A DNA stretch of 58,541 nucleotides from MGIIa-L3 sp11892u (GTDB taxonomy: Archaea > Thermoplasmatota > Poseidoniia > Poseidoniales > Poseidoniaceae). Numbering within the stretch: the first letter of the stretch is position 1; every line of letters begins with the position of its first letter. A model generated the notes under the pieces. The model searched no databases and was not told the DNA's origin. It worked only from the letters and a program-made list of their open reading frames with translations. Made by a program: the position numbers and the translations under genes. The stretch spans positions 1 to 58,541 of the forward strand of contig CBFHXB010000014.1 of the NCBI GenBank assembly GCA_965659685.1, given 5' to 3'. Shown here piece after piece: positions 9,601 through 15,928 of this stretch.

Positions 9601-11874
9601 GGCCGCATCGAAATCAGAGACGTACAGGGTTCCGCCCTTCTCTCGACCACCAACCTCACGCTCCCTGCCGGGAACCTCTCGGGCTCCAGGGTGTTGCTTC
9701 CGTTGAACGTCACGGTGGACAGGGCAGGCTGGATCGACGTGCAGATTCGGTATGTGGCCTCCGAGGTTCACGCGGAAGTGACCACGGACAACAACCTGCT
9801 GCTGCACCGCTATTGGAGCAACGCTCCACCGGAGGTCCTCGACATTCGATGCTTGGGTCAATCGGCCTACCGCGGCGATACCGTGTTGTGTGAGGTCGAA
9901 GCCACCGACGACCTGAACGTCACCGGCGCACACCTTCAGTGGTCGGTGCGCAACGAAACGACCAACGCCACTTCAGCATGGGAAGACTTGGTGTTGGGCA
10001 GTTCCAATGAACGGGTGTGGTGGAGCACCTTCTCCCTCTCGGGCAACGCGACCCTTCTTCCGACCGGTGTGCTCGACCTGCGGGCTGTGGTCATGGACGT
10101 CAGCCAAGCCATCACGGTGGTGGAACAACGCGGGGTCATGAACGTCCTCAACGCACCCAGCACGTGGTTCGGACCCCACGTCAGTGGCGTGGACGAAACG
10201 CCCTGGACCGGTGCCTTGTTGCCCCCAGGCGTTCCATCTGTCGGTTTGCCACGCGGGGCCACGTCAGACGTGACCGTGTGCGTCTCGGACGTGGACCACG
10301 ATCCGGTCGGCGAGGCCCCGAGCCTGAGCGTCGTCCGAAAAGGCGGCACTTCGTTGGAAGAAGCCCGCGTGGTTGCATGGGGCGAAGTGGACGTCAATCC
10401 AAGCCTTTCATGCACCTCGTGGAACGTGACGCTGCCCGAAGGCCTCCCGCTTGACGACTTGGATTACGTCGTGCATGTGATGGGCGAGGAACGTCTACGC
10501 CGTCGCTTTTTGGTGTCCGACCAAGCGCCGCAGGTGTCCCTTTCCCTTCGCGATGAAAGGGGATCGGACCTCGCTCGTGCTTTCGGGGACGGCTCAGAGG
10601 TGCTCCACATCACCTACACCGACGCCGACGACCCGGGAGCAGGTGCCGTTGGCGACCTCATCGTGACGTGGTCGGGTCAAGCCGCGCGCGTCTTGCCGCT
10701 CCAAATCGCAGCAGGGGCCCAGCAGACCAACCTCACGCTCGAAGCGCCCAACAACCCGCTCGAGGAAGGGGATTTGCGTGTGGAGGTGGTCCTTTCAGGT
10801 GCCCATGGTGCCCAGGCGTTGGCCTCGCTGGAACGGGAACTGAGCCTGACGCCACCCAACATCGAAGCGGCCGTGCTGTGCGACGAGCGTGGCTCGGCCG
10901 AAGAATTGCGCTTCGGCATGGAAGTCTGGTTTGGAGCACGTGTCATCAGCAGCCGTCCCCTTCAGGAAGCGGTGGTGACCATTGAACAGGAAGGGTGGCG
11001 CTCAACCGCGCCACCGTGGACGCAAGGTGAGACCGAAACCTCACCGTCCACCTCCTGTGCTTCACAGATTCCAGACGACGAACACGCCAAGTGGTTCCGA
11101 CTTCGTCCTGACCGGGCTTTCGTCAACGGAGAAGCCAGCGTCGGTCTCAGGGCGACCGACATTGACGGGGCCAGCACCCGTTCTGTGCTGGACCTTCTTC
11201 TTCGCCATGCGCCTCCAGAGATTGGAGCGGTCACGGTCAACACCACAGGCACCGCAGGTGACCCGGTGACGTTGACCGCCGATTTGACCGACCTCGACGG
11301 CGTATTGGGAGTGGCGTGTCGCTTGACCGTCCGCGACGAGGAAGGGGCCGTGGTGCACGACGGCGATGCCCGCGTGGTCGCTTTCACGGAAGAGGAGGCG
11401 GAACTGAGCGCAACCTGGCTGTCCGTGGGGACGATCAACGGAACGCTGGTTCAGAGCCTGCGCTGCGTCGACGTCGACAACGAATACGACGAGATTGACG
11501 TGCCCATCGAACTCGCACCAGCCGACAGGACTTCGGAAGAAGATCCGTCAGACGGTCCAGCTGAGGCCGGTTCGGAAAGGACGCCCGTTTGGATGTTGGC
11601 CGTACCCCTCCTGCTTCTCGTGGCCTTGGTCACGGCCTTCTTTGCCCGCTCAAAGCCTGAGCCACTCGACGAAACCTCAGGTGCTGGCATGAGCGAAGAA
11701 GCCCAGGAGGCCTTGTGGGGTGAAGCATCCGATGCACCCGCTCCAGCGCTTCAACGTCCGGAGGGTTGGTCGGTTGAGCAGTACGCCGCTTGGCTCGATG
11801 GACCGCAGCCAGAAGGGTGGACGGAGGAGGCCTGGTCCTCCTTTGTGGAGGAGCAATCCGCCCTCAATCAATGA
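6628..11874 (+). CDS. Giant surface protein: TIGR03790-like domain split by PA14 and LamG domains, C-terminal anchor
   Basis: A 1748-aa exported protein. After a signal peptide (1-25) comes a region like the TIGR03790 family (residues ~45-300, with LLDRNTSDSLNYLVTTKGVPL), of unknown function. Its characteristic second half (VKGYVYEPY ... VVVGDPKMAPY) appears only at ~862-952. Between the halves lie a PA14 carbohydrate-binding domain (~376-514, FHLTSDDGTELWIDGD) and a LamG/concanavalin-like domain (~537-734). A CARDB-like region (~955-1065) and several Ig-like segments follow. Then come one transmembrane helix (~1653-1675) and a cytoplasmic tail with two PEGW repeats. A GGAGGG site precedes ATG 6628. 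Domain names come from recognisable motifs; a role in binding polysaccharide or particles is inference. Confidence 0.8.
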   Translation: MRRGVVVLAVLSLFLVPLCPPSVVIGSVEDSSGEASSLTALFSGFQATTSSDVWNQTPWVDVAVPGQFDLLTVLDYSDVGVLINNNSEASRTIGWAFVAARNISEDRIFVFNGSDVPTSETINREAFQTHFEDPFRAMLLDRNTSDSLNYLVTTKGVPLRVSGGNNKASFDQEISLVGGTYNQSIGQDWWDTHSYGPLSGGAMERFSRDEQGFFLVTRLTGYTVDTALGLIEKANASLGERGDYVLDLATNRNGSGYKFWNDDLYVANTSLNQSHQANVLFDETSTFITNVSNVMGYASWGSNDGSWSQNFLPNQGFETADAATTSGRKFWDASAGSPGPGETFAWTWSDVKRGGAGAMALDVAANCSQFPGNGTAGLHGEFFDNQAGVTIPSGAMPVLIDREPDHARVEADLDYGSSGQPYPGLDDRFKHDWGARFSGLIDVPWTDNWTFHLTSDDGTELWIDGDSVVTNHGMHGMVERTGWTDLDAGLHDLRVEFYQGGGPHGLKLAWSTSNLSKTPVPPSAFVVAGDWVPSEGTLEHRWSFEDGSGSTVADAVGGADLTAYGMNGTNWRSCVDGGCLWFDGVDDYLDVDVTDWEGNFTVSQWVWANTTGLPDYATSFAASNNAGANASFQHASFNGEWRLHNNQTHAFGAIDAQRWMHLVTVFDGGDVRQYFDGVLVNTHQQPAGAVNEIERYRMGVNRAGSTYFEGMIDEVSVWSSALSDWEITALHRAILGACQPLSMAGSSTASLSQTFDVPEGLEDHAWLALSHGRRSGTAHGFFQVTVEGLDAQGQVLSSNTSAQRTTTTSWGSDVTRFRPHADSVQLRVTVDVDVVATSVEGALHIDDVLLRAIRPSFDWVNGSIAETAVSTGGRSFTWDTSYGQSLVADLLEDGVSSVKGYVYEPYLTAVGSPSVLLDAYATGYSMAEAHAMANLQIGWMGVVVGDPKMAPYADRFHDVRLVDVRNVGNVTQGLDSTLELVVENHGMSAANGRIEIRDVQGSALLSTTNLTLPAGNLSGSRVLLPLNVTVDRAGWIDVQIRYVASEVHAEVTTDNNLLLHRYWSNAPPEVLDIRCLGQSAYRGDTVLCEVEATDDLNVTGAHLQWSVRNETTNATSAWEDLVLGSSNERVWWSTFSLSGNATLLPTGVLDLRAVVMDVSQAITVVEQRGVMNVLNAPSTWFGPHVSGVDETPWTGALLPPGVPSVGLPRGATSDVTVCVSDVDHDPVGEAPSLSVVRKGGTSLEEARVVAWGEVDVNPSLSCTSWNVTLPEGLPLDDLDYVVHVMGEERLRRRFLVSDQAPQVSLSLRDERGSDLARAFGDGSEVLHITYTDADDPGAGAVGDLIVTWSGQAARVLPLQIAAGAQQTNLTLEAPNNPLEEGDLRVEVVLSGAHGAQALASLERELSLTPPNIEAAVLCDERGSAEELRFGMEVWFGARVISSRPLQEAVVTIEQEGWRSTAPPWTQGETETSPSTSCASQIPDDEHAKWFRLRPDRAFVNGEASVGLRATDIDGASTRSVLDLLLRHAPPEIGAVTVNTTGTAGDPVTLTADLTDLDGVLGVACRLTVRDEEGAVVHDGDARVVAFTEEEAELSATWLSVGTINGTLVQSLRCVDVDNEYDEIDVPIELAPADRTSEEDPSDGPAEAGSERTPVWMLAVPLLLLVALVTAFFARSKPEPLDETSGAGMSEEAQEALWGEASDAPAPALQRPEGWSVEQYAAWLDGPQPEGWTEEAWSSFVEEQSALNQ

Positions 11875-11958
11875 CGGGCTCGCAGTGCATTCTTTGGCTT
11901 CGGAACGGTTGACTGCGGGCCTTATGCGGCGCAGTGGTGCATTCATTCGGAGAAATGG

Positions 11959-11993
11959 TTATAACTTGTCTTGGCGAACGAACAAATGGAGGA
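11959..11993 (+). promoter_or_regulatory. Promoter and ribosome-binding site of the MC1 gene
   Basis: TTATAA at 11959-11964 is a good archaeal TATA box. GGAGGA at 11988-11993 lies 7 nt before ATG 12001. With initiation about 25 nt downstream of the TATA box, the leader would be about 15 nt. The region is AT-rich against a GC-rich background. Confidence 0.6.
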
Positions 11994-12000
11994 ATACCTC

Positions 12001-12267
12001 ATGGGAGATAAGAAGTACTTCGTACTGATGGAAAATGGAAAAGATACGAGCCAAGTGTTCGCGAGCAAACAGCCCCGCGGCGCCGCCCTCAAGGCAGCGA
12101 CGCGTGGACACACGGACATTCGCCTGCGCGAGCGCGGGACGAAGCGTGTGCACGTGTTCACCGGCTCGATCTCGATGGTTGCCAAGCCCGCCAACGGGCC
12201 AGCCTGGCTTCCTGACAAGATCAAGAAGGCCAACGTCAAGAAGCAAGGCATCGAGCACCTCGACTGA
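12001..12267 (+). CDS. Non-histone chromosomal protein MC1
   Basis: An 88-aa basic DNA-binding protein of the MC1 family, which bends and compacts archaeal DNA. It matches the methanogen and halophile protein along its length: KYFVL at the start, KQPRGAALKAATRG, the strongly conserved IRLRERGTKRVHVF, then PAWLPDKIKKANVKK and IEHLD at the end. ATG 12001 is chosen over the in-frame TTG 11971 because a GGAGGA site sits 7 nt upstream and MC1 proteins begin right at this region. Length is typical (87-95 aa). It stands alone between the giant surface protein and the macro-domain gene, with its own TATA box. Confidence 0.92.
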   Translation: MGDKKYFVLMENGKDTSQVFASKQPRGAALKAATRGHTDIRLRERGTKRVHVFTGSISMVAKPANGPAWLPDKIKKANVKKQGIEHLD

Positions 12268-12311
12268 GGTCCTCGTCCGCGTTTCTACGCCTTAACCCCT
12301 CAGGGTCGCCC

Positions 12312-12342
12312 GCCCTGCCTGCGCTGCGGCGCAAGGCAGGGC
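12312..12342 (+). repeat. GC-rich hairpin downstream of MC1
   Basis: GCCCTGCCTGCGC and GCGCAAGGCAGGGC form a stem of about 13 bp with one bulged A and a TGCG loop. It sits in the 118-bp gap between MC1 and the macro-domain gene. Archaeal terminators are normally T-runs, and none follows here, so a terminator role is doubtful. It could be a mobile palindrome or an RNA structure. Confidence 0.5.
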
Positions 12343-12354
12343 TCAATTCCACAC

Positions 12355-12365
12355 CTCATATGTAC
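12355..12365 (+). promoter_or_regulatory. TATA-like box for the macro-domain/diadenylate cyclase operon
   Basis: CTCATATGTAC is centred about 25 nt before ATG 12386, the spacing expected for a leaderless archaeal transcript starting at that codon. This supports 12386 as the start of the macro-domain gene. Confidence 0.45.
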
Positions 12366-12385
12366 TCGTGCCTTTTCGGCCGTTC

Positions 12386-13012
12386 ATGGCCGAACTGTAC
12401 ATGGCGCGAACCTGCCGTCACGGCATCCTACGTGTTGTCGGTGGCGAACCGTGGCACCACTCGGGTGATGTGCTCATCACGCCCGCCAACAATCGCCTCT
12501 CTGGCCGCGAAGGAATGGACGCTCGCATTCACGCGGAAGCCGGTGAAGAGATGACCCAGGCCACCCGGCAGATCTGCTTGGACCAAAGGAAGATCAACGC
12601 TCCCCCCTGCGCCGTGACCACCAACGTGGTCACCAGCCCCTTCGGACTCAGCGACCGCTACAAGCACGTCATTCACGCCGTCGGGCCCGATTGCCGCCGT
12701 CCGAATCAGGACGAGCGACGTCGTGATTTGCTCCCGGAAACCTACGCCAACATTTTCGCGACGCTCGACACCTTGGGCGATGTGCGACACATCGTGTCCC
12801 CCCCGATATCGATGGGCGTGTTTGCCTACCCTCACCGCGAAGGAGCCAAGCTGACCCTCGACATCATCCTGTCCAAGCTCGACGGGGAAGAGGACCCAGG
12901 GTTCAACGAGTACACCTTGGTGGTCAAGGACCGCAATTTCATCATGAACATGCGCACGGTGTACCGTGAGAACGAGGACCAGTTCCCCGGTATGGACACC
13001 ACCACGGCCTGA
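12386..13012 (+). CDS. Macro-domain protein (ADP-ribose binding/hydrolase)
   Basis: A 208-aa protein made almost entirely of one macro domain, which binds or removes ADP-ribose or related nucleotides. Signatures: GDVLITPANNRLSG (28-40), the glycine-rich GREGMDARIHAEAGEEM (40-56), AVTTNVVTSPFG (76-87), KHVIHAVGP (93-101) and the phosphate-binding loop SPPISMGVFAYP (138-149). The Asn and acidic residues used by MacroD-type hydrolases are present, but activity versus simple binding cannot be decided. The start ATG 12386 is supported by a TATA-like box 25 nt upstream; ATG 12401 is an alternative. Its stop is 9 bp before the diadenylate cyclase gene, so they are probably co-transcribed, linking two nucleotide-signal proteins. 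Confidence 0.85.
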   Translation: MAELYMARTCRHGILRVVGGEPWHHSGDVLITPANNRLSGREGMDARIHAEAGEEMTQATRQICLDQRKINAPPCAVTTNVVTSPFGLSDRYKHVIHAVGPDCRRPNQDERRRDLLPETYANIFATLDTLGDVRHIVSPPISMGVFAYPHREGAKLTLDIILSKLDGEEDPGFNEYTLVVKDRNFIMNMRTVYRENEDQFPGMDTTTA

Positions 13013-13021
13013 GGTGGGCAC

Positions 13022-13867
13022 GTGGCGGTTCTGGCCGATCTTGTCGATGCCAGCCTCGCAGGTCGTGCGTCGTACGACCGCGCCGTCCTGATTGGCACCA
13101 ATTCCCGTTCGCTCCTTTCCGCGTTGGAACGTCTGCCAGCGTCCATGCCGCGTGCGGTGTTGACCAGCCAACGCACGGTCATGGAAGCGGTGTTGGCCTC
13201 TGGTCAACCGTGCACGCTCCTTGAACAGCGTCTGACCTCACAGCGGCTCGGACTGTTGACCCATCTTCATGACCTTGTCTTGCAGACCGTTGGTGAGCAC
13301 CTCGCCTCGCGTGAGGAACGGTACCTCGTCATCCTCGCGGATCCGATTGAGGGCGTCCTCGACGTGGACACGGGTTCGCTCGATTCCCACAACCTCGTCT
13401 CCCTGGCGGAGGAAGCAGACGTCGAACTTGAGGTGCTGACGGCGGCCATCGGGTTGGCCCGACAGATCGCCGATCGCGGCCGTGAGGGGCATGCCATCGG
13501 TGCGTTGTTTGGAATTGGGAGCCTGCCGTCCATGCGACGTCATTCGAAGGCCTTGGTGCTCAACCCGTTCAAAGGCCATCCCGTGGCACGACGCGACATT
13601 CTGCGTGAGGACACCCACGAGACCATCTTGGAATTCGCATGGTTGGACGGAGCGATCCTGTTCAACCGGGCCGGTGTCGCCAGCGACGCGGGTCGATACA
13701 TCCAGGTGACGACCGACGTCCCGCTCCACTCCGGTGAAGGAGGCCGGCATTTGGCCGCCAAGGCCCTGTCCATTCAAGCCGCCGCACTCGCAATTTGCGT
13801 CTCCAGCGGGGGGCGCATCAGCGTCTATTGGCGTGGGCGTACACGCTACAGCATTCAGGTCAGTTGA
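13022..13867 (+). CDS. dacZ: Diadenylate cyclase (DacZ-like, DisA_N domain)
   Basis: A 281-aa protein expected to make cyclic di-AMP from two ATP. The N-terminal ~110 residues form an alpha/beta domain as in archaeal DacZ. The C-terminal part (about 155-281) is a DisA_N catalytic domain: GALFGIG (160-166), LNPFKGHP (180-187), the catalytic DGA at 209-211 in WLDGAILFNRAG, and GEGGRHLAAKAL (238-249), equivalent to the RHR(A) motif. In this copy the second Arg is Leu (RHLAA). The strand SSGGRISVY closes the domain. The start is GTG 13022, 9 bp after the macro-domain stop. The 3' end overlaps the convergent RNase H-fold gene by 8 bp. c-di-AMP in other archaea is linked to osmotic balance; that role here is inference. 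Confidence 0.85.
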   Translation: MAVLADLVDASLAGRASYDRAVLIGTNSRSLLSALERLPASMPRAVLTSQRTVMEAVLASGQPCTLLEQRLTSQRLGLLTHLHDLVLQTVGEHLASREERYLVILADPIEGVLDVDTGSLDSHNLVSLAEEADVELEVLTAAIGLARQIADRGREGHAIGALFGIGSLPSMRRHSKALVLNPFKGHPVARRDILREDTHETILEFAWLDGAILFNRAGVASDAGRYIQVTTDVPLHSGEGGRHLAAKALSIQAAALAICVSSGGRISVYWRGRTRYSIQVS

Positions 13868-14660
13868 GGCCTTCCATGCGGGCCACGGCCTCGGCCATGT
13901 TCAATTCACCACGAGCGACCTCGAGGGCCAGCGTGGAAGGCAAGGTCATCCGTCCTTCGGTCCATTCCCTGCTTCGGCGTTGGACGTCACGCACCATGCC
14001 CTCCCAACGCGGATCGTCGGGCACCAACCCCATCGGTCGGCCTCGGAGACGATGAATTCGACGCGCTGCGCCGATGTGGTCGTGACGGGCCAAGCCCTTG
14101 GAGGTGCGTCGTTCGTCGACGAGTTCAACGGCATGGCCCGTGTCGACGAGGTCCCGAAGGATCCTGTTGCGCACGCCCGGGTCACCGTCACCCACGCGCA
14201 CCAACACCGGGCGGTCGTCGTGGGCTTCGCAGAGCCCCTGAACCACGCGACCCACGTCGTCGGGTCGATCCAATTGTTCGGCTCCTTCTTCGCGCCCGTC
14301 AACGGACCAGACCACGCCGGGCCTTGGTCCCGGGTCCACCCCCACCACCACGCGGCGTTGTCCCGTGCTGCCGCTTGTGCCGCGAAGGGCCTTCGCCAGA
14401 TCAGCTTCCAGATGGGCGGGTCGAAGGCCGACGTCGTCTCCTGCCTGCTCCGCTGCGGTGGTCAGCACGACGGCCACGTCGTAAGGGACTTCTTCGCCCG
14501 TTTGGAGGTGGCATGGACGGTGCCCTTGCTCACGAAGGAGGATCAGCACGCGGTGCACCCACGTGAAATCAGCGCTTCGTACGCCGATGCGGGCCACGCT
14601 TCGGCCACGGTGCTCAGGGATTTGAAGGACGTCCCGCCGCCTGCTTTCCTCGGACATCAT
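13860..14660 (-). CDS. RNase H-fold protein resembling RuvC/YqgF resolvases, with N-terminal extra domain
   Basis: A 266-aa protein that I place by motif rather than by name. Residues ~105-210 look like a RuvC/YqgF-type RNase H fold: VVVGVDPG (105-111), a second acidic site VRVGDGDPG (155-162), ELVDERRTSKG (179-189) and a His/Arg-rich HDHIGAARR (193-201). The first ~90 residues (AARs and LLREQG-type helices) are a separate small domain. The C-terminus is helical. The start is taken as one of two adjacent ATGs at 14660/14657; a longer frame would run through the divergent Hjc gene. Its head-to-head arrangement with the Hjc-like gene, only 28 bp apart, supports a role in DNA or RNA junction processing. 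Substrate and activity are unknown. Confidence 0.6.
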   Translation of the reverse strand: MMSEESRRRDVLQIPEHRGRSVARIGVRSADFTWVHRVLILLREQGHRPCHLQTGEEVPYDVAVVLTTAAEQAGDDVGLRPAHLEADLAKALRGTSGSTGQRRVVVGVDPGPRPGVVWSVDGREEGAEQLDRPDDVGRVVQGLCEAHDDRPVLVRVGDGDPGVRNRILRDLVDTGHAVELVDERRTSKGLARHDHIGAARRIHRLRGRPMGLVPDDPRWEGMVRDVQRRSREWTEGRMTLPSTLALEVARGELNMAEAVARMEGLN

Positions 14661-14667
14661 CAAAAAC
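14658..14667 (+). promoter_or_regulatory. TATA-like element for the Hjc-like gene
   Basis: CATCAAAAAC is centred about 26 nt before ATG 14689 and overlaps the start codon of the divergent gene. Its placement fits a leaderless transcript for the resolvase. Inference from spacing only. Confidence 0.35.
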
Positions 14668-14688
14668 CCATGACGACGTTCTTCGCAC

Positions 14689-15318
14689 ATGGGCACCGGA
14701 AGTGCATACGAACGTGAACTGCTGCATGTGCTGGCAGGAAGCCCCGACGGCGTCCATGCTGTCACCCGTTCGTGCACCCCTGAGGAACGCGTGCGCATGC
14801 GCTCCATCCTCGAGGCTCCTTTCTTGGTCGTTCGAGCACCAGGAAGCGGCACTGAAGGCACCGGAGATTTGCTCGTGCTTCGAGGTGACGCGGCTTTCCC
14901 CATCGAGGTGAAGTGCAGCCGAGAGCGGCGCATCTACCTCTCGGGTCGCACCTTGCTGCAATACGAAGCACTGGTGGCGACGGGAGAGCGCACGGGATTG
15001 ATGCCGCTGTATGCCTTCAGGTTGAAGGGGACACGCGGCGATTCTTGGCGCATTTTCCGCGTGGAAACGTCGCACGTCAGCGGTCACATGGAACGCCTTG
15101 TGGCGCACGTGCCCACGCTGCCGCTGACCGGGCGTGGGCGCCCTCATCTGGATTGGGATCAGGGTCTCCCCCTGAATCGGTTCGTTCACCTCTTGAGCAC
15201 CTTTGCGACGAGGAAGCCTTCGCTTGGTGTCCCCTCTTCCATGGCCAACGCCCCTGCGCTGGACGGGGGCTCGACCATGGACGTGGTGGCTTCGTTGCTC
15301 CGCGCACGAACGATGTAA
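14689..15318 (+). CDS. hjc: Holliday junction resolvase, Hjc-like
   Basis: A 209-aa protein with the archaeal Hjc nuclease layout: GSAYERELLHVL (Glu9 in the first helix), VVRAPGSG (48-54), catalytic Asp60 in TGDLLVLR, the metal-binding pair Glu73-x-Lys75 in FPIEVKCS, and a Gln in LLQYEALV (Gln91). It would cut four-way DNA junctions during recombination or fork repair. It is longer than typical Hjc (~130-145 aa), with extra residues between the first helix and the active site (about 22-45) and a ~70-aa C-terminal extension. It is divergent from the RuvC/YqgF-like gene. The downstream intergenic region holds three palindromes. Confidence 0.8.
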   Translation: MGTGSAYERELLHVLAGSPDGVHAVTRSCTPEERVRMRSILEAPFLVVRAPGSGTEGTGDLLVLRGDAAFPIEVKCSRERRIYLSGRTLLQYEALVATGERTGLMPLYAFRLKGTRGDSWRIFRVETSHVSGHMERLVAHVPTLPLTGRGRPHLDWDQGLPLNRFVHLLSTFATRKPSLGVPSSMANAPALDGGSTMDVVASLLRARTM

Positions 15319-15321
15319 TGC

Positions 15322-15366
15322 GTATGTGCATACAAGGATTCCTTGTCTTCAATTTGAATCAAATTG
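15322..15366 (+). repeat. Three tandem palindromes between convergent genes
   Basis: Three palindromic units follow one another: GTATG/CATAC (15322-15333), ACAAGGA/TCCTTGT (15332-15346) and CAATTTG-AAT-CAAATTG (15350-15366). They lie between the ends of the Hjc-like gene and the zinc-ribbon gene, in an AT-rich island. They may act as a bidirectional terminator or a protein-binding site. Confidence 0.55.
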
Positions 15367-15395
15367 TTTGAGAATTTCATTGGGCAAATTCTTCC

Positions 15396-15773
15396 TCAAA
15401 GGACATCTCCGTCATCCTCGCGCCCCGCCAACCACCCTTCAGTTAGCTCCTGAGCAAACGCCATGCTTTCTTTCCAGCGCCGCCTTTGACGTCGGTATCC
15501 AAAACTGATGAAAGGCACAAACAGCAAGGCCGAAAAGAGGCCGATGAGGTCTGGATTGAACAACGTCACAGGGTACAATAAAATCAAAATTCCAATTTGT
15601 AGGTAAATCGTTGACGCTGCCCGATCGAACCAAGTGAATATGCCCCCATTAGTTTCCTCAACCATTTCCCCCCATTGGAATTCTTCCCCGCAATGCGGGC
15701 AAGCAAAGCGTCCTGGCCCCGCATCAGCCAGGTCCACCTTTCGGTAGCAATGTGGACACTGGATGACGACCAT
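15396..15773 (-). CDS. Small zinc-ribbon membrane protein
   Basis: A 125-aa protein with an N-terminal zinc ribbon (CPHC at residues 6-9, CPHC at 25-28), a short linker, two closely spaced transmembrane helices (~55-72 and 75-95) and a charged C-terminal tail (residues ~96-125). The ribbon is likely cytoplasmic. Such architectures are common in archaea, and no specific role can be assigned. Base composition is more AT-rich than the flanking genes. The start ATG at 15773 has a TATA-like box about 28 nt upstream. Confidence 0.75.
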   Translation of the reverse strand: MVVIQCPHCYRKVDLADAGPGRFACPHCGEEFQWGEMVEETNGGIFTWFDRAASTIYLQIGILILLYPVTLFNPDLIGLFSALLFVPFISFGYRRQRRRWKESMAFAQELTEGWLAGREDDGDVL

Positions 15774-15796
15774 GAAGTGGGATATTTGGGAATGCT

Positions 15797-15805
15797 CTAG
15801 ATAAG
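15797..15805 (-). promoter_or_regulatory. TATA-like box for the zinc-ribbon gene
   Basis: CTTATCTAG on the minus strand is centred about 28 nt before ATG 15773, consistent with a leaderless transcript. The rest of the 155-bp gap (15774-15928) shows no gene. Confidence 0.4.
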
Positions 15806-15928
15806 GCGATATCCGTTGTGGCTTTCATGTCGCAAAGGAACTGATTCCGATTCCCACACCACCGAGATCATCGGCGTGGTCGTCTTGGGCGACACCACCA
15901 CGGCGTCTTGGAACGACTGAGCACAACG

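Noticed and set aside
13734..14717. A 327-codon plus-strand frame over the RNase H-fold gene
   Set aside because: It overlaps the minus-strand frame with GVDPG/GDGDPG motifs and starts inside the diadenylate cyclase gene; no domain is visible.
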